Shown here: in pieces, positions 10,033 through 21,739 of the stretch
Layout: each line of letters opens with the position of its first letter
Position numbering within the stretch: position 1 is the stretch's first letter
DNA from: Rhipidocladum racemiflorum
Lineage: Eukaryota; Streptophyta; Magnoliopsida; Poales; Poaceae
Assembly: GCA_036346355.1 (NCBI GenBank)
Contig: CM070592.1
Location: 35,945,230 to 36,009,229 of the forward strand
Direction: 5' to 3'
DNA length: 64,000 nucleotides
Position numbers and translations under genes: made by a program
The notes under the pieces: model-generated
The model's input: only the letters and a program-made list of their open reading frames with translations
The model's database searches: none
What the model was told of the DNA's origin: nothing

Positions 10033-11773
10033 TGTGAAATCATGTGCTGAAAAATTGGCTTAGAATTCAATTTGCAAAATGTGTTTGTGCATGTGTTTGA
10101 CAAGTTGACAAGAAATAGTGTATCTGTTTCTTGTGTCGGACCAAATTCTCAAAAAATGAAAGTTTCCCTTTTGCGCCGAACCGATTTTGTGTTTGCGCCA
10201 AACCAAGTTTTTGGGTCTGCCGTGGACGTGCTTTTGAGCTCATGAGCCGGACTCAATTTTCCAAGAAACCAGTAAGTTTTGCATGTACGTCGGACCAATT
10301 TCTTTGGTCAGTCGTGAACGGCTTTTTGAGGATTGATTTCGCATGTCTGACGGATCGATTTCTTTTAGTCCGTCAGAACGTGTTTTGCCTTCGGTTTGGA
10401 TGGCTTCTTGGAACAGAGACTTTCACGTGTACAATGTAATCGATTTTGTTGGTCCGTCGTGAATGGTTTTTGAGTGACTTTTTCATGTACGCCGGACCAT
10501 ATTTTTTGGTCCGTCGTAAATGTGTTTTTGCTCGATTAGGGTTTTGAGCAAAATTGGAATTGTGTTTGATTTGTTTTTGAGATTATGAAATTTGTGAGAA
10601 TTTCATGATGCTTGAAGTGGACTTTATGCAATGCTCGTATGAGTATTTGCATGGATTGATGTGAGTCAAGTCGTGGACTTGTGCTCGGAATTGTTTTGTG
10701 GTTTGTTCATGTGCAGGTATTGCTCGAAGACGAACATGGTCGATGACGGGACCGGAACTAGGTTCATGGAGGAGCTGAGGTTCGGGACTAGGTTCAGGGA
10801 GGAACTGAGGTCTTGGTGGTCAAGGATGTCATGCGGGACGTTCGGGCTAAGAGAATGGTGCACATGAAGAATGGTTAGTCACGTGAGAATGGCAGAAGGT
10901 CATTCGCGTGCAAAGTGTTAGTCACGTGAGTATGGCAGGTGGCCATACGCGTGCAAAGTGTTAGTCACGTGAGTATGGTAGGGTTGCCATATGCGTGCAA
11001 GAGTTGTACTCGGCCAGGTTGGGCCAACAGGAGTTGTATACATATTCCTCTAGATTAGGAATTGTATTAAGAACTCCTTGTGTTTTGCTCCTTTAAATAG
11101 GAGGGGTGTCTCCTGTTGAAGGGCATCAATCGAATCAATCGGAGCTGAGCGCATTGAGAGACTCAAGCTCAGTTTTAGGGTTTGTACTCTTTTGATGAGA
11201 GTACTTTAGACAAAAGAAATAAAGATCAATTCTTCCAAGATTCTTGCGTGCTATAGTAACCACATTGCTACAGTGTTTTCTGTTTTGGTTCTTGTTTGCA
11301 TGCTTGCTCTAATTGTAGATTGGTTTTTGATCTTTGAGTTTCATCTTGATTTGATCCATCAAAAACCTTTCTAGGGTATTGATTTAGAGTTTCTCAAAGT
11401 CTAGTTGATTAATCTTTTGAAGATCTTGTTTAATCTTGAAGTTTTGATTAGATTGATTTTCGTCATCTTCTGTCACAGCAAGCTTGTGAGGTTCATAACT
11501 TTTGATCCGTAAGTCCGATCGAGCTGATTCTTTTTGGGTTCGATTCGTATTGGAATCTAGTTTCTTGTATCCACATTTTAGATCAATCTAACGGTTGGAT
11601 CTCCAGGAATTCTCGTTTTACTGAACCTCTGTCATTCTATTTTTGTTGAATACGAGGCAATTATTTGGTTCTATTTTGGGGTGAACTTTTAGTAGATCAA
11701 GAATTTGGTTTTAGCTTCCGCACAATCATTCACCCCCCTCTGATTTCTATATTCGTATACTTCGATCCTACAA
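10033..11773 (+). repeat. 5' LTR of copia S
   Basis: The LTR runs TGTGAAATCATG...GATCCTACA, 1741 bp. Its first ~930 bp recur at 15816-16741. A TATA-like TTTAAATA is at 11092-11099 and an AATAAA is at 11218-11223, so transcript start and polyadenylation probably lie in its last third. It contains recurring gtcggaccaatttttttggtc-like modules at 10130-10520. Confidence 0.85.
11092..11099 (+). promoter_or_regulatory. TATA-like box in copia S LTR
   Basis: TTTAAATA occurs in the context gctcctttaaataggagg, about 120 nt before an AATAAA. It is the only good TATA candidate in this LTR. The corresponding part of the 3' LTR is missing. Confidence 0.45.
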
Positions 11774-11775
11774 GT

Positions 11776-11787
11776 GGTATCAGAGCG
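11776..11787 (+). other. Primer-binding site of copia S (tRNA-iMet type)
   Basis: TGGTATCAGAGC lies 2 nt after the LTR end CCTACA and matches the initiator methionine tRNA 3' end. Confidence 0.9.
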
Positions 11788-11824
11788 AGGTTTTTCTAAT
11801 CTATCTTAACCGGTGATTAGATTA

Positions 11825-13645
11825 ATGGATCGTTATTCGACAAAACCGTGTGTGTTCGATGGTGTTGATTTTCAGTTTTGGAAGGCCAAGATGGAGGCGT
11901 TCATCCAAGCACAAGGCTTCACAATTTGGGAGAAGGTCTACAAGCCATATGAAGTCCCTGCAAACGACAACGTCAACGACACCAATCGCACACATGTTGA
12001 AGCAAACAGCAAGGCGCGCAACTTAATCATCCAAGGTTTGGGACACAGCGACTTTGACCGTGTGATCCATCTCAAGTCCGCATATGAGGTATGGAAATCT
12101 CTTTGTGATTACCATGAGGGTTCTAACACTATTAAAGAGGTTCGTCAAGATCTTTACAAAAAAGAATACATGCGATTTGAGATGAAACCCGGTGAGTCGC
12201 TAGATGACTTCTTTGCACGTTTCAATAAAATTCTTAGTAATCTTCGTGCTGTTGGAGTTAGCTTTGATGATGCTGCTAATGCTAGACAATTGCTTGGTGC
12301 ATTAGACATGTCTATTTGGGAGATGAAAGTTACATCCATTAGAGAATCTACTGTCATGAGTACACTTACCTTAGATGTTCTTTATTCAAGGTTGAAAACT
12401 CATGAATTAGATATTCTTGCTAGAAAGAATGATCATAAATCAATTGCTTTGACATCTCAATCTAGCATATCTCATAATGGTGCTACTTCAAGCTTTGCTC
12501 TATCTTTCTTGTCTTCACTAACCGATGAACAGATTGAGCAATTCCCAGAAGAAAACTTGTCACTACTCTCTTCTCGCTTTAACAAAGCTTTACAAAATGT
12601 GAGAATGAGAAAGAGAGGTGGTGGTGGCCCTCCAAGATGCTATGAGTGTGGTGATCTCGACCATATTCGTCCAAACTGTCCTAAACTTGCAGGTAAAGCA
12701 TCAAGTGAGGAGAAGGACAACGACAGAAGAAAAGAGAAGAAGTTCTCTTCAAGTAATAGAAAGAAGAAGAGCTTCATCAACAGCAAAGTTGTCCACCGAG
12801 TTCTTTCCGCTCTTGAACAAGTCAATTTGAGCGATGTGGATTCAGGGAGCAGTGAGGACGATGCAACTCCAAGCAAGCATGAGTTGACGGGGTTGTGTCT
12901 CATGGCTAAAAGCAACAACAGCTTTACTAAGGACGACCACGACAGCCACTTCAATGAGGTAGATCCTTCTTACGATGAATTAGCTATTGCTGTTGCTCGA
13001 CTTGGTAAATTGCTTGATAAACGTGACAAGAAAATTAAGAAACATGATTTTGTTGTGGAGTCATTGAATGCTGAAATTTCTAGACTTAAAACCTTGATTC
13101 CTGATGACGATGCTTGCAAATCATGTGACTTAATTTACAATGAGCTTACGTTGCTTAGGAAAGAACATGTTTCCTTGTTAGAGCAAATCAATGCTGAAAA
13201 TGAGAAACTTGTTAAACATGCTAGTTGTTCTACCATTGATTTGCATGATACAACTCCATGTTCTAAATGCTCCATACTAGAATTGAAGTTGCATGATGCA
13301 AATGCTAGGGCTTCTCAAATGACAGAAGATTTGCTTACACATGAGGTTCTCTCATGCTCAACTTGTCGCAAGCAAAAAGAAAAAGTGGATGTTCCCTGCA
13401 ATAATTGTTTAACTCTTTCTAAGAAAGTTGATTACTTGCAAAATTCTTTGGAACGCTTCACTAATGGCAAGAAAAATCTAAACATGATTTTGGATCAATC
13501 AAAAGTCAGCACTCAGAACAAAGGTTTAGGTTTTGATTCTTATGCTCATCATAAATCACATGCTCCCACTGTTGTTAAATCATTTGAAGGAGGAAAATTT
13601 GAAATTGTCAATGAGCCTAAGAAAATTGTCTTTAAGTCTCTTTGA
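11825..13645 (+). CDS. Copia S gag polyprotein with zinc knuckle and coiled coils
   Basis: This is an uninterrupted 606-codon reading frame. I chose the ATG at 11825 (MDRYSTKPCVFDG) because it starts the conserved gag N terminus; a methionine 12 nt upstream is also in frame. Residues ~10-60 carry the FDGVDFQFWKAKMEAF motif, and residues ~80-190 the UBN2-type gag region (VWKSLCDYHEG, MKPGESLDDFFARFN). A CCHC knuckle, CYECGDLDHIRPNC, lies at residues ~273-286. The second half holds long coiled-coil segments and repeated CxxC pairs (CKSC, CSKC, CSTC, CNNC), common in long-gag plant copia elements. It is the structural particle protein and the only intact large retroelement gene in the window. 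It follows the primer site by 37 nt. Confidence 0.85.
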   Translation: MDRYSTKPCVFDGVDFQFWKAKMEAFIQAQGFTIWEKVYKPYEVPANDNVNDTNRTHVEANSKARNLIIQGLGHSDFDRVIHLKSAYEVWKSLCDYHEGSNTIKEVRQDLYKKEYMRFEMKPGESLDDFFARFNKILSNLRAVGVSFDDAANARQLLGALDMSIWEMKVTSIRESTVMSTLTLDVLYSRLKTHELDILARKNDHKSIALTSQSSISHNGATSSFALSFLSSLTDEQIEQFPEENLSLLSSRFNKALQNVRMRKRGGGGPPRCYECGDLDHIRPNCPKLAGKASSEEKDNDRRKEKKFSSSNRKKKSFINSKVVHRVLSALEQVNLSDVDSGSSEDDATPSKHELTGLCLMAKSNNSFTKDDHDSHFNEVDPSYDELAIAVARLGKLLDKRDKKIKKHDFVVESLNAEISRLKTLIPDDDACKSCDLIYNELTLLRKEHVSLLEQINAENEKLVKHASCSTIDLHDTTPCSKCSILELKLHDANARASQMTEDLLTHEVLSCSTCRKQKEKVDVPCNNCLTLSKKVDYLQNSLERFTNGKKNLNMILDQSKVSTQNKGLGFDSYAHHKSHAPTVVKSFEGGKFEIVNEPKKIVFKSL

Positions 13646-14690
13646 GTGTTATCTTCTACTATGATGAATGCAAATGATGCTTCTACTTCTAAAGCCAAAC
13701 ATCTGTTAAGTACACTTGCACTCATTGTGGTAGAGATGGACATTTAGTAGATTTATGCTTAAGACTAGCCAAACAACAAAAGAAAGAACTAAGGCTAGGT
13801 CTAATTTCAGACAGGCACGCTTTGTTTCTCATTATGTGCCTAGGGTGATGCAAACACCTTTTGTTGGTAAGAACACGGGAAAAGACAAATCTATCTTTGT
13901 GCATAAGAATGCTCGTGTTGTGCCTACTGTTGTGCGTCGTGTGTCTCAGTACTGGATTCCTAAACATCTTATTTCTAACCTCGATGCGAGACCTCGACAC
14001 TTTCTGCTTCTATGTAGGCTTCTCACGCGAGGAAGGAGAACATATGGCTAGTGGATTCCGGATGCTCACGCCACATGTCCGATGATAAGAATTGGTTCTC
14101 CTCCTTCACTCGCGCATCTCGTGCTAAAAGTGTTATTTTTCAAGATGCTTCTTCCACCTCTGTTTTCGCAAAAGGCACTAGTCCAAATAGTGCATATACA
14201 GGTGCATATGTTTAGGGGGAGAGTATCTTTGTTGATGAAGATGATGATGATGCTGTTGAGGATGAGATAATTGGAGTTTGCTGTGTGCTTGTGTGCTCGT
14301 TTTCAAGCTTCCCCGCGTGCTTCACATCGACAAGCTATCAAGAGGATTTTAAGGTATCTCCGTGGTACTCAAGATTTTGGCATTTGACTTTCTGCTTCCT
14401 CATGCATTAGTTTAAGAGCTTTCTCTGATGCTGAATTTGGAGGATGTAGAATTGATAGAAAAAGTACATCTAGTTCATGCCACTTCTTGAGTAATTCTCT
14501 TTCTTGAACACATTGACATCAGATTTCACTTTCTTAGAGATCATGTTGAAAAAGGCAACATTGTGCTTCATCATGTGGATACTGAACATCAATTGGCAGA
14601 CATTTTCACAAAACCTTTGTCTTCTTCTCGTTTTGCTTTTATTCGGGGAGAACTTGGGATTGTTCATCCAATGGGTTTGTTTTGAGGGGG
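13646..14690 (+). pseudogene. Copia S pol remnants (protease fragment joined to RNase H tail)
   Basis: A second knuckle-like stretch, CTHCGRDGHLVDLC, is at ~13715-13757. An aspartic protease start (WLVDSGCSRHMSDD) is at ~14043-14085. The text then jumps to an acidic linker (VDEDDDDAVEDE, ~14230-14265) normally found between integrase and RT. It jumps again to an RNase H region (RILRYLRGTQDFG, ~14335; FSDAEFGG, ~14420) and, after a third gap, to the terminal ADIFTKPLSS (~14595-14625). Integrase, RT and the RNase H centre are absent, and frameshifts are present. These are successive internal deletions, not one simple truncation. Confidence 0.75.
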
Positions 14691-15815
14691 AGTTTCCTTG
14701 CCAAGTTCTTTCACTTGATAAGCTCACTTTATCATATTTCTTTATATGTTATGTAATTGAGCTAATATATGATAATATAATTGTCTCACTTGAACTAAAA
14801 ATGACATTGTGGAATTCCATGGACTGATTGCCTATAGCTAAATACTCTGTGATATCTCACTCTTCTAGGCTTGATATTGAATCCTCTTGACAAATTTGGG
14901 CTATGAAGCAAGTGTGGTTTCAACTTTACTCTTTCATAAGACCTTTTAATCACTTTTGCATGTTTATAATCAAAGAAAAATGAAAAGAAAAGGGAATCAA
15001 TAAAAAGGGTTGTTAAAAGCAAAAGCCTCAAGTTATGAGCTTCAGGATGCTTTCCCTAAAAGATAAGATGTATGCTTCAAGCATGCCATTCCCTCAAAAG
15101 ACAAGATGTATGCTTCAAGCATGCCACTCCAAGGAAATAAAAGAAGTATGCTTCAAGCATGCCACATGCGATTCTTGTTTAAAGATTAAATTGGTCCACT
15201 AGATTGGAGTTGAAACTACTTGCTCGCCCTGATTTGTTATTTGCTTCAACTTTGAGCTTTTGTTTTTCTACTAAAGGTTTTGCGTAGTACTTGGCTATAG
15301 TTGACTGAATTGAGGTTGAGATGCATGTCATTCCCTAACTTGTTAAAATCACATCAAGATCATGTATTTTGCATAATATATGATATATAAGGTTATATGA
15401 TCGAATGAGCTTTTTTTTTATCTTGGCACTCCCTTGTTTCTCCTTGTGAAATCATTGTTTCAGAAAAATTTTGAACATGTTCTCTCTTTTGTACTCTTGA
15501 TGAATCCATTGTCAAAGGGGGAGAAAATTGGGAATTGTTGAAAAGATTAATGAAAAAGGGGGAGAAGAAAAAGGGGGAGTTGTTTCTGGAATTTTTGGGA
15601 GAAGTTTGGAGAATTTTGAAATTTTTGGGCACATTGCACATTCACACACATTTTCCTTCTCAGGGGGAGATTTTGTTTTGCATTTTGGTCAAAGGGGGAA
15701 TTCTGTGTTTTCTCTTTTTGGTCCTTGATCCTTTGGATTTCAAAATCTTTTGTAAAGTGAATGCCAAATGTTCAATTCTAAGTGGTGTTACCAATGTTTT
15801 CATCAAGTGGGAGAT
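14691..15815 (+). other. Copia S 3' noncoding region
   Basis: No gene is seen. It contains three tandem copies of a ~40-bp unit around gtatgcttcaagcatgcca (15056-15165), several gggggaga tracts (15520-15700), and ends in caagtgggagat before the 3' LTR. Confidence 0.6.
15056..15165 (+). repeat. Tandem repeat around tatgcttcaagcatgcca
   Basis: Three units share tatgcttcaagcatgcca; the core gcttcaagc is itself quasi-palindromic (gcatgcttgaagc on the reverse strand). It lies in the copia S 3' noncoding region. Confidence 0.7.
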
Positions 15816-16741
15816 TGTGAAATCATGTGCTGAAAAATTGGCTTAGAATTCAATTTGCAAAAGGTGTTTGTGCATGTGTTTGACAAGTTGACAAGAAATA
15901 GTGTATCTGTTTCTTGTGCCGGACCAAATTCTCAAAAACAGAGAGTTTCCCTTTTGCGCCGAACCGATTTTGTGTTTGCGCCGAACCAAGTTTTTGGGTC
16001 TGCCGTGGACGTGCTTTTGAGCTCATGAGCCGGACTCAATTTTCCAAGAAACCAGTAAGTTTTGCATGTACGTCGGACCAATTTCTTTGGTCAGTCGTGA
16101 ACGGCTTTTTGAGGATTGATTTCGCATGTACGACGGACTGATTTCTTTTAGTGCGTAAATGGCGTGTTTTGCTCGGTTTGGATGGCTTCTTGGAACAGAG
16201 ACTTTCACGTGTACAACAGACCGATTTTGTTGGTCCGTCGTGAATGGTTTTTTGAGTGACTTTTTCATGTGTACGCCGGACCATATTTTTTGGTCCGTCG
16301 TAAATGTGTTTTTGCTCGATTAGGGTTTTGAGCAAAATTGGAATTGTGTTTGATTTGTTTTTGAGATTATGAAATTTGTGAGAATTTCATGATGCTTGAA
16401 GTGGACTTTATGCAATGCTCGTATGAGTATTTGCATGGATTGATGTGAGTCAAGTCGTGGACTTGTGCTCGGAATTGTTTTGTGGTTTGTTCATGTGCAG
16501 GTATTGCTCGAAGACGAACGTGGTCGATGACGGGACCGGAACTAGGTTCATGGAGGAGCTGAGGTTCGGGACTAGGTTCAGGGAGGAACTGAGGTCTTGG
16601 TGGTCAAGGATGTCATGCGGGAAATTCGGGCTAAGAGAATGGTGCACATGAAGAATGGTTAGTCACGTGAGAATGGCAGAAGGTCATTCGCGTGCAAAGT
16701 GTTAGTCACGTGAGTATGGCAGGTGGCCATACGCGTGCAAA
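15816..16741 (+). repeat. 3' LTR of copia S, truncated
   Basis: It matches 10033-10961 with scattered substitutions, then ends in ggccatacgcgtgcaaa, after which T-family gypsy integrase sequence begins. The last ~810 bp of the LTR are missing. Confidence 0.85.
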
Positions 16742-19565
16742 TTGTTGTAACTGAACTCAGCATACGGCAAACTCTTATCCCAAGAGGTAGCATAAGCCAA
16801 TGCACAAGCTCTCAACATATCCTCCAGAATCTGGTTGACTCTCTCGGTCTGTCCATCCGTCTGTGGGTGATAAGCTGTACTGAAGTTCAAACGGGTTCCC
16901 ATGGCTTCATGCAACTTATTCCAGAACCTTGAGGTAAATTGGGTACCCCTGTCCGATACAATTCTCTTTGGCACTCCGTGCAAACAGACAATCCTGATCA
17001 TGTACAATTCCGCTAATTTATCCCCCGAGTAAGTAGTCTTTACGGGAATAAAATGGGCTACTTAGTCAAGCGATCCACTATAACCCATATGGAGTCATAA
17101 CCTCCTTGAGTCTTCGGTAAACCGGTAATGAAATCCATTCCGATTTCCTCCCACTTCCACTCAGGTATTCTCAGCGGCTGTAGCAATCCTGCTGGTCTCT
17201 GATGCATTGCCTTGACTCTCTGGCATACGTCGCACAATGCAACATGCTCGGCAACTTCACGTTTCATACTCGGCCACCAGAATCTCTCCATCAGATCCTG
17301 ATACATCTTGGCGCTTCAATGCTGAATTGAGTACTTGGAGTCATGGGCTTCTTCCAAAATCAGTTGCTTTAACTCCTTTTTGTTAGGCACGCAAATCCGA
17401 TCCTTCATCCATAACGTGCCTTGCTCATCCAACTTGAAGTCTTCTGCCTTGCCCTCTTCCTTGATGGACTTAATCCTACGGATCTTGTCATCATCCTCTT
17501 GTCCTTCTCGAATCTGATCCTCCAGGGTAGGTTTTACTTCTAATGCGGCCAAGAATCCGCTAGGTACAACCTCAATCTTCATTTTCCGAAAGTCCTCACA
17601 TAACTCATCTTGATTTGTGGCTAGCAACATACTCGTGGTATGGCTTTTCCGACTCAGGGCATCGGCAACTACGTTGGCCTTTCCGGGATGGTAATGGATT
17701 CCAACATTGTAGTCCTTGATCAACTCTAGCCATCTCCTTTGCCTCATATTCAGATCCGACTGGGTGAATATGTACTTAAGGCTCTTATGATCCGTATACA
17801 CTTCACATCTGTTCCCGATCAGATAGTGACGCCATATCTTCAAGGCATGCACTACGGCATCTAACTCTAGGTCATGAGGCGGATAATTTTCCTCATGCGG
17901 CCTCAATCGCCTTGATGCATAAGCGGCGACCTTTCCATTCTCGTGCATCGACACATCCAAGTCCTTGGCGAGGCGTCACAATAAATATCAAAGCTTTGAG
18001 CAACATCGGTAGAACTAACACCGGTCTTGATGTCAATCGCTTCTTCACTCTGAAATCCTTTCTCACATTCTCAAGGCGTCCATGCGAACTTCTTTTCCTT
18101 CTTCAGCGATTGCGTAAGAGGTTTCGCAATTGTCGAGAAGCCTTCGATGAAACGGCGGTAGTATCCTGCCATTCCAAGGAAACTCGAATGCAGGTCACAG
18201 TCTTGGCGGCTCCCAATGTAACACGCCTTCCACTTTGCTTGGATCCACGGCGACTCTTCCGCGGTCATTACATGTCCAAGGAACTCCACTTTGTCCTTCC
18301 GTAAATCACACTTGCTGAACTTGGCGAAAAGTTGCTTTGTTCCTCGACTTTTCCAAAACTCGCCTTAAGTGTTCGGCATGTTCATCCTCTGTCTTGGAGT
18401 AGATTAGGATATCGTCTATGAACACGACGACAAACTTGTCCAAATATTCCATGAACACCTTATTCATCATATTCATGAAATAATTTGGCGCATTAAATCG
18501 ATACCCAAAGGACATAACCGTAAACTCGTAATGTCCATATCTTGACGAGAATGCAGTCTTGAATGTCCTCGATCGGATCTTCAATCGATGGTATCCCGAT
18601 CTCAGATCAATCTTGGAGAAAACTCCGGCTCCTCTCAACCGATCAAACAAATCATCAATCCTGGGTAGCGGATACTTATTCTTCACGGTGACTTCGTTGA
18701 GTGCACGGTAGTCAATGCACATCCACGAAACTCCCGTCCTTCTTCTTGACAAACAAAACCGGTGCTCCCCACGGCGACGAACTCGGCCTCGATAAATCCT
18801 TTCTCCATTAACTCTTCTAGCTGTTTCTTCATCTCTACCAACTCCTCGGTGGACATCCGATAGGGTCTCTTTGCTATCGGTGCTATACTGTACAAGCTCT
18901 ATCACAAACTCTATGTCCTGTCGGCGGCATACTGTAAATCCTCGGGAAAAACATCGGGTACTCATTCACTCTTGGGGACGTCATCTATGCCGATTGCCTT
19001 GGTACTGTTAACCATCAAGCTGTCCATCTCTAATCATGCGGTGGCTTGAAATTCCACTTTCTTCCCACACGGGCTCTCAATCGAGATAGTCCTTCGTCCA
19101 CAATCCAATACGGCCTTGTGCTTGGATAACCAATCCATTCCCAATATGACGTCTAAGGTCCTGGGTCTCCAAAATTATAAGGTTCGCTAGGAACTCTATT
19201 CCATCTATTAGTATTCTCACCGGAACATCCTACTTTCGTTCGGAGTTGAACCAGGGTTTGAACTAAAAGCATGCACTTAAGTCTTGCAATCCTCAAATCA
19301 TTTCTAGTAGCAAAGCCTTGCGAAACAAACGAATCTGAAGCTCGAGTCAAACAAAACGGTTGCAGGCATCGAGTTAACAAGTAACTTACCCAAGACGACG
19401 TCAGTAGCATTCGCGGTGCATCTGCGGTGGCGTGGTTGACTCGGCCTCTCACCACGATGCAGGGTGTGGCTCCTGGTGCCGACGTCCTAGCCGGGTGGTT
19501 CCTAGGTTGAAGCGAATCGGGGTCACTCTGCTGTCTTCTTCGGACAAGCTGTTGGCAAAGTGTCC
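16741..19565 (-). pseudogene. T copy A pol, 3'-truncated, multiply frameshifted
   Basis: On the minus strand: protease region (~19153-19455), RT (18306-18965, with FIDDILIYS), RNase H to integrase zinc finger (17316-17960), integrase N-terminal and first catalytic Asp (17058-17306: CDVCQRV, GMDFITGLP), and integrase core (16741-17007: VSDRGTQF, GQTERVNQ). The integrase C terminus, chromodomain, polypurine tract and 3' LTR are missing because the copia S join is at 16741. A one-base loss after VDRLTK (stop at 17058-17060) is shared by all three copies. Many other breaks coincide with CAG/CTG sites that read normally in copy C and are suspected sequence errors. Confidence 0.75.
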
Positions 19566-20530
19566 TGGCTCGTTGCGATTGTAGCGGCGTCTCACCGTTT
19601 CCTTGCGACTGCTCGGAGTAGCGTTTCTAGCGGGGCTGAAGTGCAGTAGTTACGATTGGCAGGTCTTGGTGCTTTGGGGTGGCGTCCTTGTTGCATTACG
19701 TGGTTGGAATCAAGAACTGATTTGGTGCAACTCTCAGCGTATTGCGTTCCCTGGCGTGATCCTTCTTTGTTGCATCCTGCGCTTCTGTTCTCATCCGGTT
19801 CCTTGCGCTTGTCCTCAAGAATAAGTGCCTTATTCACCAATTCTTGGAAATCTGGAAAGGTGTGGGTGATCAATCCTACTTGCAATCTGAGTTAAGTCCC
19901 TTCATAAAACGAGGTATCTGGATTTATCTGTCGCTACATCCTCAGTGCGTAGCGTGCTAGCTGTGTGAACTTGTTCAGGTAGTCGGCCACTGGCTGATTA
20001 CCTTGTTTCAGTGCTCTGAACTCCTCCTTCTTAAGGTCCATGATTCCTTCAGGCACGTGATACTGTCGGAATGCAGCTATGAACTCTTCCCAAGTGATAT
20101 CTTGAGGGTTCTCTTGCGTGGCACAGAAGTTCTCCCACCATTCGGCGGCTGTCCCCTCCAGCTGATGAGAAGCGTAGAGTACCTTCTCATTTCCTATGCA
20201 TTGGGCTATGTGTAGCTTCCTCTCGATTGATCTTAACCAATCATCGGCCTCCAATGGATTGGCATTCCCAGAGAAAGTGGGTGGGTGAGTTCTCATGAAC
20301 TCTGATAGTCTTGTATTCTGGCGTTGTCCATGATTAACTTGATTAGCAGTGGCCTGAGCGGTGACGTGCTGCATTTGTTGCATCATAGCATGCATCAACT
20401 GAGTCTGAGCAGCAAGAAAAGCTCCGAAATTCTGCATATCAACTGGCGGTGCTGGCGCTCCATCATTGGGGTTTTCTGCTGGGCGAGAACCACTCCCATT
20501 GCTTCCAAAGTTTCCACGGGTGTTCACCAT
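19566..20530 (-). pseudogene. T copy A gag
   Basis: The start ATG is at 20528-20530 (MVNTRGNFGSNGSG). On the minus strand it is preceded directly by gcaaatcgacag, an acceptor-like AG touching the start codon. The region 19934-20530 is open for 198 codons and contains the gag core (EADDWLRSIERKLHIAQC, AAEWWENF, ITWEEFIAAFRQYHVP, EFRALKQGNQPVADYLNKF). The continuation 19592-19885 is in another frame. The nucleocapsid zinc-knuckle region (~19540-19580) is disrupted. This copy has the cleanest gag N terminus of the array. Confidence 0.75.
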
Positions 20531-20806
20531 CTGTCGATTTGCTCTAGGTTTAGAGATGAGAGGGAAGCAAGAATAGGCAAGTAATATGGAACTTATGCGG
20601 GGCGAAAGGGGTAACTTTAAGGTCCAACTTTATTATTAATAACTTGGTATGGTTGCTTACAATGCCTAAGGGCCTTGCAACACATACTGCACACTCAGCA
20701 AACAAAGCAAATCCAAATCGAACTAACTCTGGAGTCTAACGCCTAAAGGGTGACTCTTTATTCTATGACGCGACTCGGCGAAGGAGTCTCACTATAGAAC
20801 CTATGC

Positions 20807-21524
20807 TCATTCATCGAGAAAACCTCCACGGCCTGGGTACGGGTGCTGTGGCATAGGCGCGAAACGATCGCCATGTCCAGCGACTATGTCGTCTGTGGTA
20901 GTTGAAGAAGCAGTGTCCTCATCGAGGTCTGACTCCTCCGGATCTGGCTCGTGTAGCTCGAGTACGGGCTCTGGGTCTGGTCCGTACAAGGTCATCTCCA
21001 ACTCGTCAATCCTTCGTAGCAGGTGTGCCACATACTCTTGAGCTTCCCGCCATCTGTTCTTCTCTGTCGTGATCTCCTTGCGGGCCTTCTGTAGCTCCTT
21101 GCTTGTATTATCTAGTACATCCTCCTGGGCGACGACAAATCGTGCCAACTGTGTAACCGTGGCATCCTCATCCTGAATCGCCTTCGGGTCAAGAAGGTTA
21201 TCGCTGCGCGGATGATAACGGAACACCGTGCTCTCCAACTCTCTGGCGTGATATCGGTAATGTGCCGCATCGCTCGTCGTGATACTTCTTGGATACCCAT
21301 CGCATTGTAGATCTCCTAGCGGTGCAGTGTATCGAGGCGATTGCCTGGCCCCTTTTCTGGCAGGTACCTCAATCCTCACGTCACAAGCCTTGATCAATCC
21401 TGCTTGCCTGATCACTTCCACTTGGTATTGGGGTTTCTCAAAATCTCCGAGAGTTTGTAGCATGTGCCAAAGTTCCGCAAAGATGACCAACTCCCGGATC
21501 AACGTAGTTGAACTCTTCCTCCAT
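20807..21524 (-). pseudogene. T copy A pre-gag ORF
   Basis: It lies between the primer site (21728) and gag. The expected start ATG is at 21522-21524, preceded on the minus strand by cttgtgacag, again AG|ATG. An early frame slip separates it from the 231-codon open part (20807-21502). Visible motifs: FEKPQYQVEVIRQAGL then KACDVRIEVPAR, a basic patch, helix-like segments with TVFRYHPRSD, a coiled coil (residues ~120-190, RRIDELEMTLYG) and an acidic tail (HEPDPEESDLDEDT). The layout parallels the G1 pre-gag ORF. I do not recognise a named family; a dsRNA-binding-like fold is hypothesised. Confidence 0.55.
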
Positions 21525-21727
21525 CTGTCACAAGAGTGCCTTACGTAAGAACTCGGAATTTTTAAATTGTGACAAGGTAAGGGAAAATTTCAGCAAGAGA
21601 CAAGAAAAGAGAGAAGGGGATAAGTCGAGATGTCATTTCTTGTCTTCACAAATTTTTAGCTTTTAGAAAATAGGTTTTATCCTCACTACGACCATTCTAG
21701 CTAGGGTTGAGCCTACAGTCAAGTATG

Positions 21728-21739
21728 GCTCTGATACCA
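21728..21739 (-). other. Primer-binding site, T copy A
   Basis: The minus strand reads TGGTATCAGAGC four bases after the LTR end GTCCCGACA. It is the initiator-Met tRNA type. Confidence 0.9.

Larger units (their letters stand above)
10033..16741 (+). mobile_element. Ty1/copia element S, long-gag type, pol mostly deleted, 3' end lost
   Basis: It has a 5' LTR of 1741 bp, a primer site, a 607-residue gag, short remnants of protease and RNase H, a polypurine-type tract, and 926 bp of 3' LTR. The missing segments remove integrase and nearly all of RT, so any movement would need enzymes supplied in trans. The long gag resembles SIRE/Maximus-type copia elements (inference). The 3' LTR breaks off at 16741 inside a join to the T-family gypsy array, and no 3' target duplication can be found. 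Confidence 0.8.
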
